From contig NC_051138.1 in NCBI RefSeq assembly GCF_014839805.1, forward strand, positions 13,266,983 to 13,330,982: a stretch of 64,000 nt of DNA. Reading direction: 5' to 3'. The stretch comes from Manduca sexta. Taxonomy: Eukaryota; Arthropoda; Insecta; Lepidoptera; Sphingidae. A program made the position numbers and the translations under genes. The notes below the pieces were generated by a model. That model was not told the origin of the DNA and did not search any database. It worked only from the letters and a program-made list of their open reading frames with translations. Shown here piece after piece: positions 1 to 10,745 of the stretch (the stretch's first letter is position 1; each line of letters begins with the position of its first letter).

Positions 1-496
1 CGTTGATTCAATGGCCGTATACTTGAACTGCGATACCGCTGGTTCTTTTGCTTTCCAAATTCCGATCTTCATACTTTTAGTATTATATATCATATAATGA
101 ATTTTTTTTTGAGAATAAATATTCTTTAACCACAAATTCCAATCAAAAATATGTTAAAACATTTTTAAATAATAGTTTATTTCAGACAATATTCATGTTA
201 CATTATGTGTAAAACTATACAAATATGGCCACAAGAGAATACACACTGTAGATCCCCTGGTTAAATCTATATCTTGGGGTCAGTGTTTTTGAATGAGAGA
301 CTACATACTGTCATTGACTTTTAGTATTTTTTTTTGTTATTAATAAAATTTGTTTGCTTCGAATTGGAACTCTCAAAGGGGGTAAGTTAAAAGGCCGGTC
401 GTAAAGAGGTCAAATCATCTCTTCAACATTTACAACAAAGTGTATTGCCTCGATCACAAGTTGCAAAAAAAGGCAAGTGAAAAAACATCGAGAATT
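1..496. other. Intron of the ABCG gene, mostly unassigned
   Basis: This is the intron downstream of exon 674-827. It is AT-rich. A short GC-richer patch at about 1-69 is open on both strands, but it does not encode the hydrophobic helix expected next in an ABCG protein, so I do not call it an exon. Nothing else is recognised. Confidence 0.4.
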
Positions 497-640
497 TCTT
501 CTCAGTCCGGAGTCTAGACTTGTGTTCGATGGGGCTCGCCTCCTATCATATAATGGAACGGAATGTACATAGCGAAAAGTGGGTGCCCGTGTTGCATCTT
601 CGCCTTCGTCTTCGGGGATAACGACGTGATGTGATTGTTA
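497..640 (+). mobile_element. SINE-1 fragment (3' part)
   Basis: This matches the body and tail of the full SINE at 61393-61660: the GGAGTCT block, the GGGACGGAAC-like block, the GTGGGTGCCC block and the GGGGATAA..CGTGATG tail. The tRNA-like head is missing. It ends 34 bp from the 3' end of exon 674-827. Confidence 0.7.
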
Positions 641-673
641 TTTTGTTTTAAAAAATAAAATTAGTTTACTTAC

Positions 674-827
674 GGAATTTCTCTTAGTCTGTACAAACAT
701 TCGTTTAGACAATATCGAGAATTGTGTAATGAATGTTGTTGGAAATTCCATTTTCTGCGTTTGTTCTTTGGCGACGTGTTCGCCGAATATCCTCTGGATC
801 GACTCGTCTGAGTGCAGCACCGGTTTC
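674..827 (-). CDS. ABCG transporter exon: linker and start of membrane domain
   Basis: This 154-bp exon has acceptor TTTGCAG upstream and donor GTAAGT downstream, entering in phase 2 and leaving in phase 0. It encodes 51 residues plus a split Arg codon. After a charged linker comes FPTTFITQFSILSKRM, the block found just before the first membrane helix in ABCG1/4-type proteins (family form: FPTSFxxQFxxLxKR). It ends at TKRNS, exactly where helix 1 should begin, so the next exon should be strongly hydrophobic. I did not find that exon between here and position 1. The longer open frame running upstream to 994 is intron and repeat sequence, not protein. Confidence 0.93.
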
Positions 828-911
828 CTGCAAATTTCGCAATGTATATTTATATATACGTATGTTTCATTACCAGATATATTACAAAGAAGGTAATCAA
901 ACCCTCTATTA

Positions 912-1112
912 ACGGTGAAGGAAAACATCGTGAGGAAACCTGCACATCTGAGAAGTTCTCTATAGGAATTTCGAAGGTGTGTGAAGTCTACCAATCCGCA
1001 CGAGGCCAGCGTGGTGTACTAAGGCCTAATCCCTCTCAGAGGTAGGGGAGGCCCGTGCTCAGCAGTGGGGCAGTATATAATACAGGGCTGATATTATTAT
1101 TATTATATTATT
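912..1112 (+). mobile_element. SINE-4 (TATTA-tailed repeat), long copy
   Basis: This is the reference copy of a family seen at least eleven times here. Its blocks in order are GGTGAAGGAAAACATCGTGA, a TTCTCTATAGGAATTTCGA box, GTGTGTGAAGTCTACCAATC, CCAGCGTGG, GGCCTAATCCCTCTCAG, GGCCCGTGCTCAGCAGTGGG and TACAGGGCTGATA, then a tail of TTATTA units. The simple-repeat tail suggests LINE-driven retrotransposition. It lies in the 666-bp intron between exons 1494-1681 and 674-827. Confidence 0.8.
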
Positions 1113-1493
1113 AATCAAACCCACAAAATATAAAATAACCTATAGTAAAATTGTCCCATTTGTTATAAATGTCCAAAAAATCAACAAAAAAAAAGCAGTA
1201 AGCCGCTATTTTCTTAAAACTATAGATTTTCAATTATATCGTTTTTAAGCCGACTATATTAAGCAAATGGGATTTACGCAGAAATTGTCAAAAAGGTGTT
1301 TCGACAAATATGTTTAAAGGATGTCTTTGTCACTTATAAAAAAAGGAAAATTCTTTCGTTTTTATGATAGAGGGCAAACGAGAATACGATTCACCTGATA
1401 GTAAGCGATCACGCCCATGATACTTATATCAAACTTTCGCATTTATAATATTAGTATGTGTAAAGCATCAACTCAAAACGTTAGGCATTGTAC

Positions 1494-1681
1494 CTTCCAC
1501 CCCTGGTCGTTAATCGATCTAGTTTCCTGCAGAGTTTCCCATTCTGGCACAGTTCTGTCATCTGAGCTGCCGATTCCCCATCTCCCAGTAGTGTCTCCAG
1601 AACGAAGTCTGCTGGGTTGTGTGTGGTTGGACACACGTGGCCAACTTCAGACAGAAACGGGACTAGGAGAGGAGCGGCGCC
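1494..1681 (-). CDS. ABCG transporter exon: post-ATPase linker (NPADF)
   Basis: This 188-bp exon has acceptor GTCCACAG and donor GTACAA, entering in phase 0 and leaving in phase 2. It encodes 62 residues. The start, GAAPLLVPFLSEVGHVCP, continues the transport-switch helix region. HNPADFVLE is the hallmark ABCG motif between the ATPase and the membrane domain. The remainder is a polar linker with two cysteines and several basic residues, which is variable in the family. The open frame on the plus strand over the same bases is a shadow. Confidence 0.95.
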
Positions 1682-1977
1682 CTGTGGACAAAATTAATTT
1701 ATCGTAAGTAGATGCAGTTTCGCCCGTGTAAAAGGTTTTAACCGATATCAAAAAAAGGAGGAGGTTATTAATTTGACTTGTAGTTTATTTTCTTAATAAA
1801 CATCTTTCGTAATAAATCACAAGAAACTTCGTTTAACAGTTTTAGTATTTACTTCTAACAAACATTTAAAAAATTACAACATTTTCTAATATCTATTTGA
1901 AGCATGTATGTTAGGGTAAAGTATTAAAGCAGTTACATGTACATACATCGTTTTGATAAAATTATAATATAATAATC
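1682..1977. other. AT-rich intron sequence
   Basis: About 1735-1775 resembles the end of the CGACTTC element described at 46425-46985. Nothing else is recognised. Confidence 0.4.
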
Positions 1978-2306
1978 TATATATATATAAAAATGTATCG
2001 CTATTTCCCTTGGTCATCGCATCACGCATGAACGGATGGAACAATTTCGCTAATTCTTTTTTTATAATATTCCTTGAAGGACGTGGATGGTTCTTATGGA
2101 GAGAAAATTTTAAATTGCCTGAAAAAGTCTAAAAACAACACTTTTTTATATTCCCATACAAAAGATTCGTAATAAAACTCAAGTCAATTTGAACTTTAAT
2201 AGCATACCATAAAGTTTAAGTGTTAGTGGAGGGGTTCCGGGAAGGCAAAACAATTGAGTGACATGTCGACTGTTAGGCGGTACGAGGTTCGCCGGGTCAG
2301 CTAGTC
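1978..2306 (+). mobile_element. Helitron-like element, family B
   Basis: It begins CTATATATATATAAAAATG, has TTTCCCTTGGTCATCGCATC near the 5' end and finishes GCCGGGTCAGCTAGT. The CTAG end, TC-like start and lack of a target duplication fit a non-autonomous Helitron. Related copies are at 30437-30722 and 37038-37271, both inverted. Confidence 0.6.
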
Positions 2307-4036
2307 GATTATAAAAAACCGGTGTAAAAGAATATTTCAAAATTAGAACTAATAAACCTCAGAACATAGACTCAACCTCACGTCAACTGCAGTGCAATAT
2401 GCGTTAACGTAAACCCAACGCAAATACTTTTATACGTAATGCATAATAGAATACTTATACTGAAAAAAAATTACAAAGGACCCTTCACATTCTCCCTTCT
2501 AATAACGCGAAATATTGTTGCCAAGTCTTAATGACGACGAAAACGTACTCAAGTTCAAAGGTTCACCTCTGACATAACGCTTAATGACCTTTTAGTATAA
2601 GATGACAAAATACATAAACTTAACGGCTAAACACACGTGTTTAACCCTAAAATGGCACGATATTCTGTCATAATTTATGCAGATCGTTTTCACTTAACCC
2701 GTGCGTGAATAACCCTCCACGTAAAATGTTTTATGAAACCGTTACGATGTCTAGTATTAAAAAACTTTTGTGATAACCCTATAGTTTATTATAGATTTGT
2801 ATAAATGTTTTATAAGTATTATTCATCGATTAAATTCATTGAAGATGCGTTTGAAGACATATTACAAAGAGAAAACTTTATTAATGACTCTTTGGAGTTT
2901 GATGGTCTTTCTAATTCATATTACCATTGTGGGTGCAATGTTTATTGTTTTCAGATACTGAGCTTTACTCCTTGGTGTCTTACAATGCGTGCTGTCCATC
3001 CTGGACACTATCTGGCCTGAAGATATATTAGTATCGAGGTACTAATTGAGGAAATTGTACGACAGCCTTTGATTAGTTTTGAGGTGAAAACAAACAGAGT
3101 ATCGCCGCAAGTCATCTTTAGATAAGTCTATGTCAACACTTAAAACTTCAATGATAATATTGACAAATTATCCAGAAAATAATTTACGATTCTTGGCACT
3201 AGTCAACAATTTCCATCCAAAAAATAGTCTAGGCGTATCTAAGATCATCGAAGAGTACGCGCCTCCCTCCGAATTAATTGTAGACTGTTTAGAATTGCAT
3301 TAAAAAGCAAAGGTGATAAAACAAAACTGTCAGGCTGTCCAAACCCAGAAACTAACACCGCTACCAAAAGAGTAAAGGCTGTGAAAAAACCAATAACCCA
3401 TTCAAAAAACTACGCGCCTACCTAAAAACACCACGCCAAGGAACGATAAATCCCAAACTAAAACAAGTCGATAAGGAAATATGAAAATTGTAAGACGAAA
3501 GTTATGAAGGTGTAGTTGCAAAGAGGATCGTTTCACTTCACTAAAAGCCGATGAGTAGTTTCGCGCAACGAGTTAGGGATGCCAGTCATACGATATTTTA
3601 TGGCGCGCGTCGGTTTTGTAAGACCGATATCGATAAAATTGTTATATTGAGCTTGCGTACACGATTTTATGGATTTTTGTATGTTAAAGTTTAGTGAGAA
3701 AGGAATCTGCGCTCAGTAGTAAAATGTAGTTTGTATGTAAAATTATCGTCAATTATAAAGAGGTGGGTTTTTTTTTATATCATGGAGTTTATTGATTGTA
3801 TATTGTGGAAAATATGCATTACTTACATTATAGTAGTTATAATTCAGCTTTTGGAGAGATAAATAACTATGTTAACTGATGAGGATGGAGTATTGCCAAG
3901 ATCAGAACTAATGTTTGTGTCGTATAGAAACACCCGAAACGATATGTGTACTTCTAATCGCATAAATGTTAAAGGTTAAAAATACGTTCTTCTATATCCA
4001 TCTTTTTCATTTTGAATACATTTTGATTTATCCGGC
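2307..4036. other. Intron, with one degenerate coding-like stretch
   Basis: This stretch is mostly featureless AT-rich sequence. Between about 3085 and 3450 on the plus strand a 70-codon open frame (stop near 3300, ATG at 3131) is followed in another frame by a lysine-rich stretch ending near 3429. Together they read like a decayed protein, perhaps a transposon ORF, but I recognise no family. Confidence 0.3.
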
Positions 4037-4155
4037 CATGGCCAAGGGACCCCGCTTTACTTGATGGTAAGTGAACTGGAGTCCACATAGTGTTAGGTGA
4101 CGAGATATGTCTATTTCCCGCCAGTCGACACAATTATGGCGGCCTGTTCAAAACA
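4037..4155 (+). mobile_element. SINE-3 fragment
   Basis: This is the first half of the family described at 4972-5215: TGATGGTAAGTG, then the AGTCGACACAATTATG core and GGCCTGTT. It is diverged, and the second half is missing. Confidence 0.65.
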
Positions 4156-4589
4156 ATTTGTTTGATGCATTTTTTACTGTCCCATCTGGATTCTAACTTT
4201 ACGATAGATGTGTGATAATAAAAAATGACGTTTGTGTTTACATCGATAAGCACCTTAACATTAACCCAACACTACAAAATATAAACGATATTTAAGAAGA
4301 AAACTTTGGTGGTAAATAACTTGTATTTTATAGTAAGTTTAACAAGAGCTTCTCTTGATATTGTTTCACAATATTTTATACAATTTAATAACTATGACTA
4401 TGTTTATTTTTCATTAGCTTCGCTATTTAACTAGATTTATATATACAATTGCTTATTACAAAGCTGATACTTTTGACTATTTGCGTAAATACTGGTACAA
4501 TATCTTTAATTTCTCCGGTAATTGAAAGCTACGTTAGCCTTGAGTATTATAGATCTCTCTTTTCCCGGGAAAATATATCTACGTGAACA

Positions 4590-4850
4590 GCAGCAGAAGT
4601 TGTCTATTATGCTATGTGGATGACACAGCAATTGTGTTTCATGGCCAAAAATGCAAAGATGCTAAGCAAGTCGCAGAAAAAGGGCTACAATTAGTCTATA
4701 GTTGGCTTCATCTAATAATCTCCTTCCTTAAACACAGATAAAACTAAATCCATAAACTTTAACAAGACAGCAAAATCCCAGCCACCATCTTTGATCTCAG
4801 AATTCATACATGCAACCCTACTCTCTCTTTAACATGTCAGTGCAATGAGA
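4590..4850 (+). pseudogene. LINE reverse transcriptase fragment, degenerate
   Basis: From 4601 the frame reads CLLCYVDDTAIVFHG, containing the YxDD catalytic box of a reverse transcriptase, and continues to a stop near 4740. In another frame LNTDKTKSINFNKTA follows, matching the region after the palm domain in Jockey/CR1-type LINEs. At least one frameshift and in-frame stops separate the parts, so it is dead. No ends or tail are visible. Confidence 0.7.
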
Positions 4851-4971
4851 TTCGAATATTAACTTAGGTCTTCTTTTTTTTCGTCCGGTCAATAAATTTT
4901 CTAAAGTTCAAGAAATTCAATTAAACATCTATTCACGACTTTACTGCCACTGCGTGTTAATAATAATTTGC

Positions 4972-5215
4972 ATGTAGGATATATTTTATATCCGCTCGGA
5001 TAGCGACCGTCGTACTCAAGGTTTTAAAACCCGGCATAGTGGCCCACGTAAGTGTGTCGCGTTCCGGGATCAGCCTGTGTATATCCGGTTCCAACAGGCC
5101 GGCATAATTGTGTCGACTGTCGAAGGGTAATCATCTCTCGTCAGTCGATATTCTATTGGATCACACCACTTACCATCAGGTGCACTGGAGTCGCTTTGCC
5201 GCACTCGTAAAAAAA
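4972..5215 (-). mobile_element. SINE-3, nearly complete copy
   Basis: This is the reference copy of a family with about twelve members here. Read on its own strand it runs: CACCTGATGGTAAGTGG, a GTCGACTGACGAGAG box, ATGATTACCC, AGTCGACACAATTATGCCGG, the TGTTGGAACCGGATATACAC box, CGCGACACACTTACGTGGGC, TAAAACC..GGTCGCTATC and GGATATAAAATATATCCTAC. I name it only for this window. Copies occur in both orientations. Confidence 0.8.
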
Positions 5216-6987
5216 AAAGCTTTAGTAATAAGCAAGTAGACAGTCATCATTGCGTGAATTACTTATAATTTAGCTGTTTACAATTATTTCCAACTCCTTT
5301 TCATTATACTATTTAATTAATTTCCTAGCAGGTTAAAGACGTAAGACGTTTTTAGACTCCTCTTTAGAGCTCGATGTCATTAAAATATCGGTCCTGGCTT
5401 CCAGGTGCGAGAATGGGATAATCTTTATTTTCTACTAACATAAGTACGAGTTTTCGTGAAGTTAAAAGGTTGTAAATAAATTTTTCTGTGTTCAAGAAAA
5501 ATGACAAAAACATGAAAACATTTTGCAGTGTAGACTAGTGTTTTGGTACTACTTATCTCATTTGAAAATTCATTTAATTATTCAAGAACTTTCATGATAG
5601 GGTTTTTTCATCAAATTCTTGGAGCATGTCTTATTCTATTTGAAAGTTTGGACATCTTTAACTGCGGTGTCCGAAACGATATCCGCAGAGCTTGTAAAAC
5701 TTGAGACTTTCAATATTCAAATTAAAACAGAAGTAGGTTATTTTTTCTTATTGAATACAAACAAATCTTTAAAATTTTATCGTGAAAACTGATCGTTCTG
5801 ATTTTAATTTTCTGTCACTGGGTCAGCTGCCAGAATTATTATTGGATGCTACTAGTTTTCCTGACATAACAACCGATATCTGTCATTCGCAGTTTATGAG
5901 TTATCTCTGTAGTTAGTAAATGATTATCTTCATATTGATTTTAATTATATTTTAGCAAACATATATGATATAGGATTTTAGATTGGCCGAAGCTGAAAGT
6001 AATGAAAGTGGCTGTTTCATTTGCAAATGGCCATAAATGGTGCTTAGTAAAGGCTGAATGGGAGTTTGTTCGGTAGTTCTAATTGACTTTACGTGGTTTC
6101 GAGGGAAATGTAAGATGGATGTTAGTCTAGGGTTCTAGGTTAGGTATGTGCTGAGAAGAGCTCTCAGGGATTACGTTAAGTGCATTAGAAAGAGTGATGA
6201 GGTTTCATGCTCAACCAATGCAACTTACGTCGCAAGACCAGTGATTAAATTAAACAATTATAATGAAATAAGGAATGTGTAAATAAAAATATCGACGAAA
6301 TGGATGTGAATGATGAAATGACGGATGAGCAAAATATATACTAACTGACTCGGCAGTAAATGAAATGGAAGCAGGTAAATAAAGTATTATGATGAAATGT
6401 CGGAGAATAATTTAACTTAGAGCGGAGCGGAGAAACTTAATGGGTATACAATATTTGTTAGTGGCATCCAAACTAAGCTGCGTTTATGTCTTGAGCTTCC
6501 ATAATACACGTTAAAACGATAATAATTCGCATACAGAAAACAATACAATTTCCAGCATTTTACTGTGAGCCATAATTTATAAATATAATTGAAATGGAAA
6601 TTAGTTGAATAAATAATAATGTAACCAAAATTTCGAGCACAAACTATTAAAAACAAATTATCAATCTAAAAATCATGCTGACAGAATGTCTTTGATATAA
6701 TTCGAGCTTATCATGTCAGAATCTAATTGGTTCATTGAATATGATAATCAGCGAGCATTGGTATTACCCGGATAATTCGTTACAAAACTTTGATTGATTG
6801 GCATCTTTTGTTGCCGGGAGTTGTTAATTAGTTCGCGTAGAGACAATCAAACTTTTAGAATCATTACATTTTGCGGGCGACAGTTCTCTCGAACGTTCGA
6901 TTAATGGGTATTTTAAAACTTGATTATAGAATTAGTGATGGGTTTGAAATTTGTGATTATTACTTTTTTTTTTCTTGTATTTTGTAT
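5216..6987. other. AT-rich intron, nothing recognised
   Basis: No exon, tail or terminal repeat could be supported here. Open frames of 60-80 codons lack any recognisable motif. Confidence 0.4.
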
Positions 6988-7245
6988 TTTCGACTAGCTT
7001 GGTGGCGTTGTCGTATTGCTTGCACAGAACGACGACCGCTCAGATGTCGCGAGGTTGAATATCAGATCGGGAAAAAGTGACTTGGGTATTGCTTAGTATC
7101 ACCGCGAAGTCTGAAATTTGTGCTCGATGTAGTAATAGTTTCTCTCTCTATCGCTTGGGATAGAATACACTTATGGCAAAAAGTGGACGCCATAATTATA
7201 CCTCTGTCTAACCCTACAGGAATAAAGGCGTGATGTGTGTGTGAG
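6988..7245 (+). mobile_element. SINE-1, diverged full-length copy
   Basis: The tRNA-like head (CTTGGTGGCGTTGTCGTATT) is followed by the body and the AAAGGCGTGATGTGTGTG tail, in the same order as 61393-61660, with many substitutions. Confidence 0.65.
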
Positions 7246-7269
7246 TTTTTAAATAAAGCTATTGGTGTC

Positions 7270-7299
7270 ATGCGGCCGAAGCCGCGAGCGACGCCTAGT
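7270..7299 (+). mobile_element. Helitron 3' end fragment
   Basis: The hairpin GCGGC-CGAA-GCCGC is followed by CTAGT. This is the terminal signature of the lepidopteran Helitron group, also seen at 44525-44552. The rest of the element is missing. Confidence 0.5.
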
Positions 7300-7896
7300 A
7301 AAAATATATATATTTTAGCTCAGATAGCAATTTCCTCATCACATCTTCAAGGCAGTATGGTCAAACCTTTATAGTTCTACGATTTGCAGCCAGTTTGACG
7401 TGAGCCCCGGTTCGGTGTAAACATGTTTTCACACAGGACTGTGACATGAAAAATGGATAACACAAAATTTTAACCTGAAAATAAAATTAATCGTTTGGCA
7501 CTAACACAAACGCGACGAATTTTCATATTTTGGACACTGTTCTTTTAGTAGAACAAATCAATAAGTAAATAACAAACCTTTACCAGAGGTACTTCACAGT
7601 TAAAATTATTAGGAATTAGGGATGTTTTGCTCGATAGTAAATTTTTGTAGGTTGAATCTAGGTGGTTCTAGAAGTATGACGTAATTTTGTACACAAGGCT
7701 TTTCTTCTAACGGACATCCGTAAATATCAAGAAAATTCCTTCCCAAGGACGTTAAATTCCCCATGTGTCTTCTTAAAAAGGGCCTAATTTTCTTTGTACT
7801 CACCTATTTTATATAAACAAACTATGTATAAAATGGCCACATCTGTTACCATATAAATACCACAAAATAAAAAAATATATAACTTTTACTAAATAC
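7300..7896. other. Intron sequence downstream of exon 7897-8056
   Basis: An open frame on the minus strand at 7609-7803 carries a PFL...CP...NYVI pattern that vaguely recalls ABCG. The true continuation is exon 1494-1681, so I treat the frame as chance. Confidence 0.4.
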
Positions 7897-8056
7897 CTGA
7901 TAACAGCACATGCCTTTGGCGAGGACGTACACCCTGTCGAACAGAGTAAACAGGGACGCTGAGGGTTGATGAACTGTGCAAATGATCGTTCTTCCTTGGC
8001 GGGACAGCAGACGGAGTAACACCACCAGCTGGCGGATTGATACGATGTCCAAGCCT
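7897..8056 (-). CDS. ABCG transporter exon: D-loop and H-loop
   Basis: This 160-bp exon has acceptor AATCCCACAG and donor GTATTT, entering in phase 2 and leaving in phase 0. Joined to the previous exon it completes DEPTTGLD, the Walker B and D-loop. It then gives GRTIICTVHQPSASLF, with the H-loop histidine that senses the gamma phosphate, and VYVLAKGMCCYQ, the last strand of the ATPase domain. This arrangement is typical of ABCG1/4-like insect proteins. SINE-3 copies in opposite orientation lie on either side (8098-8275 plus strand, 4972-5215 minus strand). Confidence 0.96.
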
Positions 8057-8097
8057 CTGTGGGATTGGTATTTATTTTTAATCTGACGCGCTAGATC

Positions 8098-8275
8098 GCC
8101 CAACACCTGACGGTAAGTGGAGTGGGGTCCAATAGTGTCGACTGACGTGTGTGTATGTCTCGTCAGTCGACATAATTATGCCGGCCTCTTGGAACCCGGA
8201 TATGCACAGGCTGATTCCGGCACGCGACACACTTACGCGGTATACTATGGCTGATGTACGGTGGAGACTAGTTAA
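8098..8275 (+). mobile_element. SINE-3 copy next to an exon
   Basis: It runs from CACCTGACGGTAAGTGGAG through GTCGACTGACG and ATTATGCCGGCC to CGCGACACACTTACGCGG and a weak match to the tail. It lies only 41 bp upstream of exon 7897-8056 in gene orientation. Confidence 0.75.
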
Positions 8276-8867
8276 GTTAGCATCATTTATTTGTTTATAT
8301 TTACAACATCTTTTTGCATGATGTACTGTAGATCTAAAGACTAATGGAATAAGATAATAAATTTCATGTAATATCAGCCCTGGGGAGGCAGTAACGATAT
8401 AAGTTAATAATCGTTAAATCCTAACCATGCTATTTAATTGTCACTCCACTGTTAATTCGATTTTGACACTTAATTTCAGGATAATGGTATCACTGCCTAA
8501 ACAGTTAACAATGATAAACATCCTTATAAATATATTACTAAGGGCTTTAACGGACACGTAGAAGTTTTCATAAATTTCCAGTGAATTCTGCCAAAATCTA
8601 TGTGAATTATTTCGAACGATTGAATCTAGAGTCGTTTACTCACGTATAGAATTGAAAGGATGCTTAAAGTATAGGGTTGTCAGTTTGCTTGCTAAAAATC
8701 AGCGATATTTTGTTAGAGGGCGAATATAAATTGAAAATAAAATATCTTTATTTAAATAAAATATAGGTACAAATAAATGCCAGTAGTCCTCAAATAAGGC
8801 GGTACATGTGATTTGAGAAACGAATTAATTTATAAATCATACTTCCATACTTACTTATAGGTATCTA
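8276..8867. other. AT-rich intron, nothing recognised
   Basis: No feature could be supported. TA-rich with no motif-bearing open frame. Confidence 0.4.
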
Positions 8868-9200
8868 TCTATACTCTTATATAAAGATGAAAAGATTTTG
8901 TTAATTTCAATTTTCAACGCGCTTATTTCAGGAACCACTGAATCGGACTGAAAACATCTTTTAGTTTTGGATAGCCCTTTGTTCGTAGAAGGCTATAGGC
9001 TATATATCATCACGCTATGACCAATAGGAGCGGAGCAGTATTGAAAAATGTTGCAAAAACGGGGAAAAAATATTAGTTTTGAGCGCTTCTGTTGCGTGCG
9101 CTGCGTAAACGGTTAAAGTTATTCAACAACCACTTGTGACGGAATTGTTCTTCTTAAAAAAAAACTATAAAATATATATTATAAAACAAAGACTCCAGCC
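8868..9200 (+). mobile_element. Helitron-like element, family A
   Basis: It starts TCTATACTCTTATATAAAG, then GCGCTTATTTCAGGAACCAC, AGGCTATAGGCTATATATCA, CACGCTATGACCAATAGGAG, CGGAGCAG and GCGTGCGCTGCGTAAACGG. I know this order from memory as a very common lepidopteran non-autonomous Helitron. The 3' end is unclear. Confidence 0.7.
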
Positions 9201-9402
9201 ACATCTGTCTGCCTGACTGAACGCCATAGACCATATGATATATTATATGCAAAAATGCAGTCTGCGAATCGTTCTAATAATAATTAGATTCCTCATAAAT
9301 TCTATATAAAGGAAAGCCGGCAAAAATCGGGTGATATGGAATCTTCGCCATTGCGACAGATTTTTATATCCCGGGAAAAATATAGCGGAATTTTTAACCC
9401 GG

Positions 9403-9724
9403 AATCTAAACTATTATATAAAGCTTTGTTTGTTTGTTCATTGGAACGCGCTAATCTCCGGAGTTATATGTTCGAATTGAAAAATTATTTCAGTGTTGGA
9501 TTTCTTATTTATCGGGGAAGGCTAAGGGGTGTATAACACGCTATGCCCAGTAGGAGCGGAGCATCAATAAAAAATGTTGAAAAAACGCCATAAATTAATT
9601 CCTCTTGAGAACTTCCGTTGCGTACGCTCAGTAACCGATTAACGTTTCTATCCCGAGAAAATATTTAGCGTGACTTTTATAAAAGAAAACTTTCACTCGA
9701 GGGAGAAGTCGCGGTCAAAAGCTT
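9403..9724 (+). mobile_element. Helitron-like element, family A, second copy
   Basis: It begins near CTAAACTATTATATAAAGC and has ACGCTATGCCCAGTAGGAGC, CGGAGCA and CGTTGCGTACGCTCAGTAAC. It ends with GAAGTCGCGGTCAAAAGCTT, a worn form of the 3' hairpin. It is a diverged second copy of the family, about 200 bp after the first and in the same direction. Confidence 0.65.
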
Positions 9725-10499
9725 ATATTATCATACAACGCAATTCCTCTCCGCGCTATTTCTAATCGCAATAAACTCAAAAACTGCTACTTTTTATTTT
9801 GGGAAAATATGAAGATCGGGAATTTGATCCCAGAAAACTTTCTCCAAAAGTGATATTAATATAAAAGCAAAATAGTGAACGTTCCTATTGTTATATACGC
9901 TGATTATTAATAATTCCTTCTTTAATTGTACCTACATTTAGAATATTTTAAAAAAAATAATTTGCAACTGGCAACCCTAAGCTATCCCAGCTCATGAGTT
10001 ACATGTAAACATTGGTAGGAAATGGTGGCCGCCACAATAAAATCCTACGGACCATGTACTAATACGAGTAATCAACTAAGATGTTTTATTGGATTCGCGA
10101 ATACTAACTTTTGCTTCTGACTTGGTCCGTAAACATGTTCTTTGTTGGGATCAAAATAATGTGGATTTGATTAAATAAATAAAAATCAGTGAATGATCTG
10201 TTTTATACAAACCAGAAATGGTTTATTGACCATAATATATCAAAAACTAGATATAAAGCCCCTCCTGCTATTTAAATGTCCTTAAACACTATATCTACTC
10301 ATAGAACCCGCGATTATTTAAAAAAATGGACTACAAGAATTCTTTTTTTTAAATCCAGTATACCTGAGGATCGGATTCGAGGCCCCAGCACTACAGTCGT
10401 ATCGTAAAACAATTACGGCACTGTGGCATTCAATCAAGTATTCATAATTGTAGCTATAGAAACTCTAACTAATAATGTATTAACTATATTAATGCTGAC
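9725..10499. other. AT-rich intron, nothing recognised
   Basis: No exon or repeat end could be supported. Confidence 0.4.
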
Positions 10500-10745
10500 T
10501 CCCTCCTAGCCAAATTTCGACATGACCGGAGAGAGATCAGGCGCAGGACCAACGGCTTTACGTGCTTTCCGAGGCACGGGGGTATCACACCGCCAACTTC
10601 CTGACTCCGAGCTGCGACTGAGTAATTTTTAAGATGGAAAAATCCAGTCACAATTATTTTGGCCCGACCCGGGATTCGAACCCAGGACCTCAGCGCGGCA
10701 GTTGTACTTGTACCGTGTACACTTACAACTACGCCACCGAGGCAG
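10500..10745 (-). mobile_element. SINE-2 (tRNA-headed), full copy
   Basis: On its own strand the head gives GCCTCGGTGGCGTAGTTGTA and a B box GGGTTCGAATCCCGGGTCGG. The body follows, with CAGGAAGTTGGCGGTGTGAT, CTCGGAAAGCACGTAAAGCC, GTTGGTCCTGCGCCTGATCT and CTCCGGTCATGTCG. The internal A and B boxes point to RNA polymerase III transcription. Other copies are at 27525-27745 and 41110-41440. Confidence 0.8.

Noticed and set aside
1..69. Possible next ABCG exon at the window edge
   Set aside because: The minus strand is open but lacks the hydrophobic first helix that must follow TKRNS, and its acceptor region has no pyrimidine tract.
1417..1707. 96-codon open frame on the plus strand
   Set aside because: It is the antisense shadow of ABCG exon 1494-1681 on the minus strand, which has splice sites and the NPADF motif.
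7609..7803. 64-codon frame resembling the ABCG linker
   Set aside because: The real linker exon is 1494-1681, whose phase and sequence match exactly; this frame matches only by a few residues.
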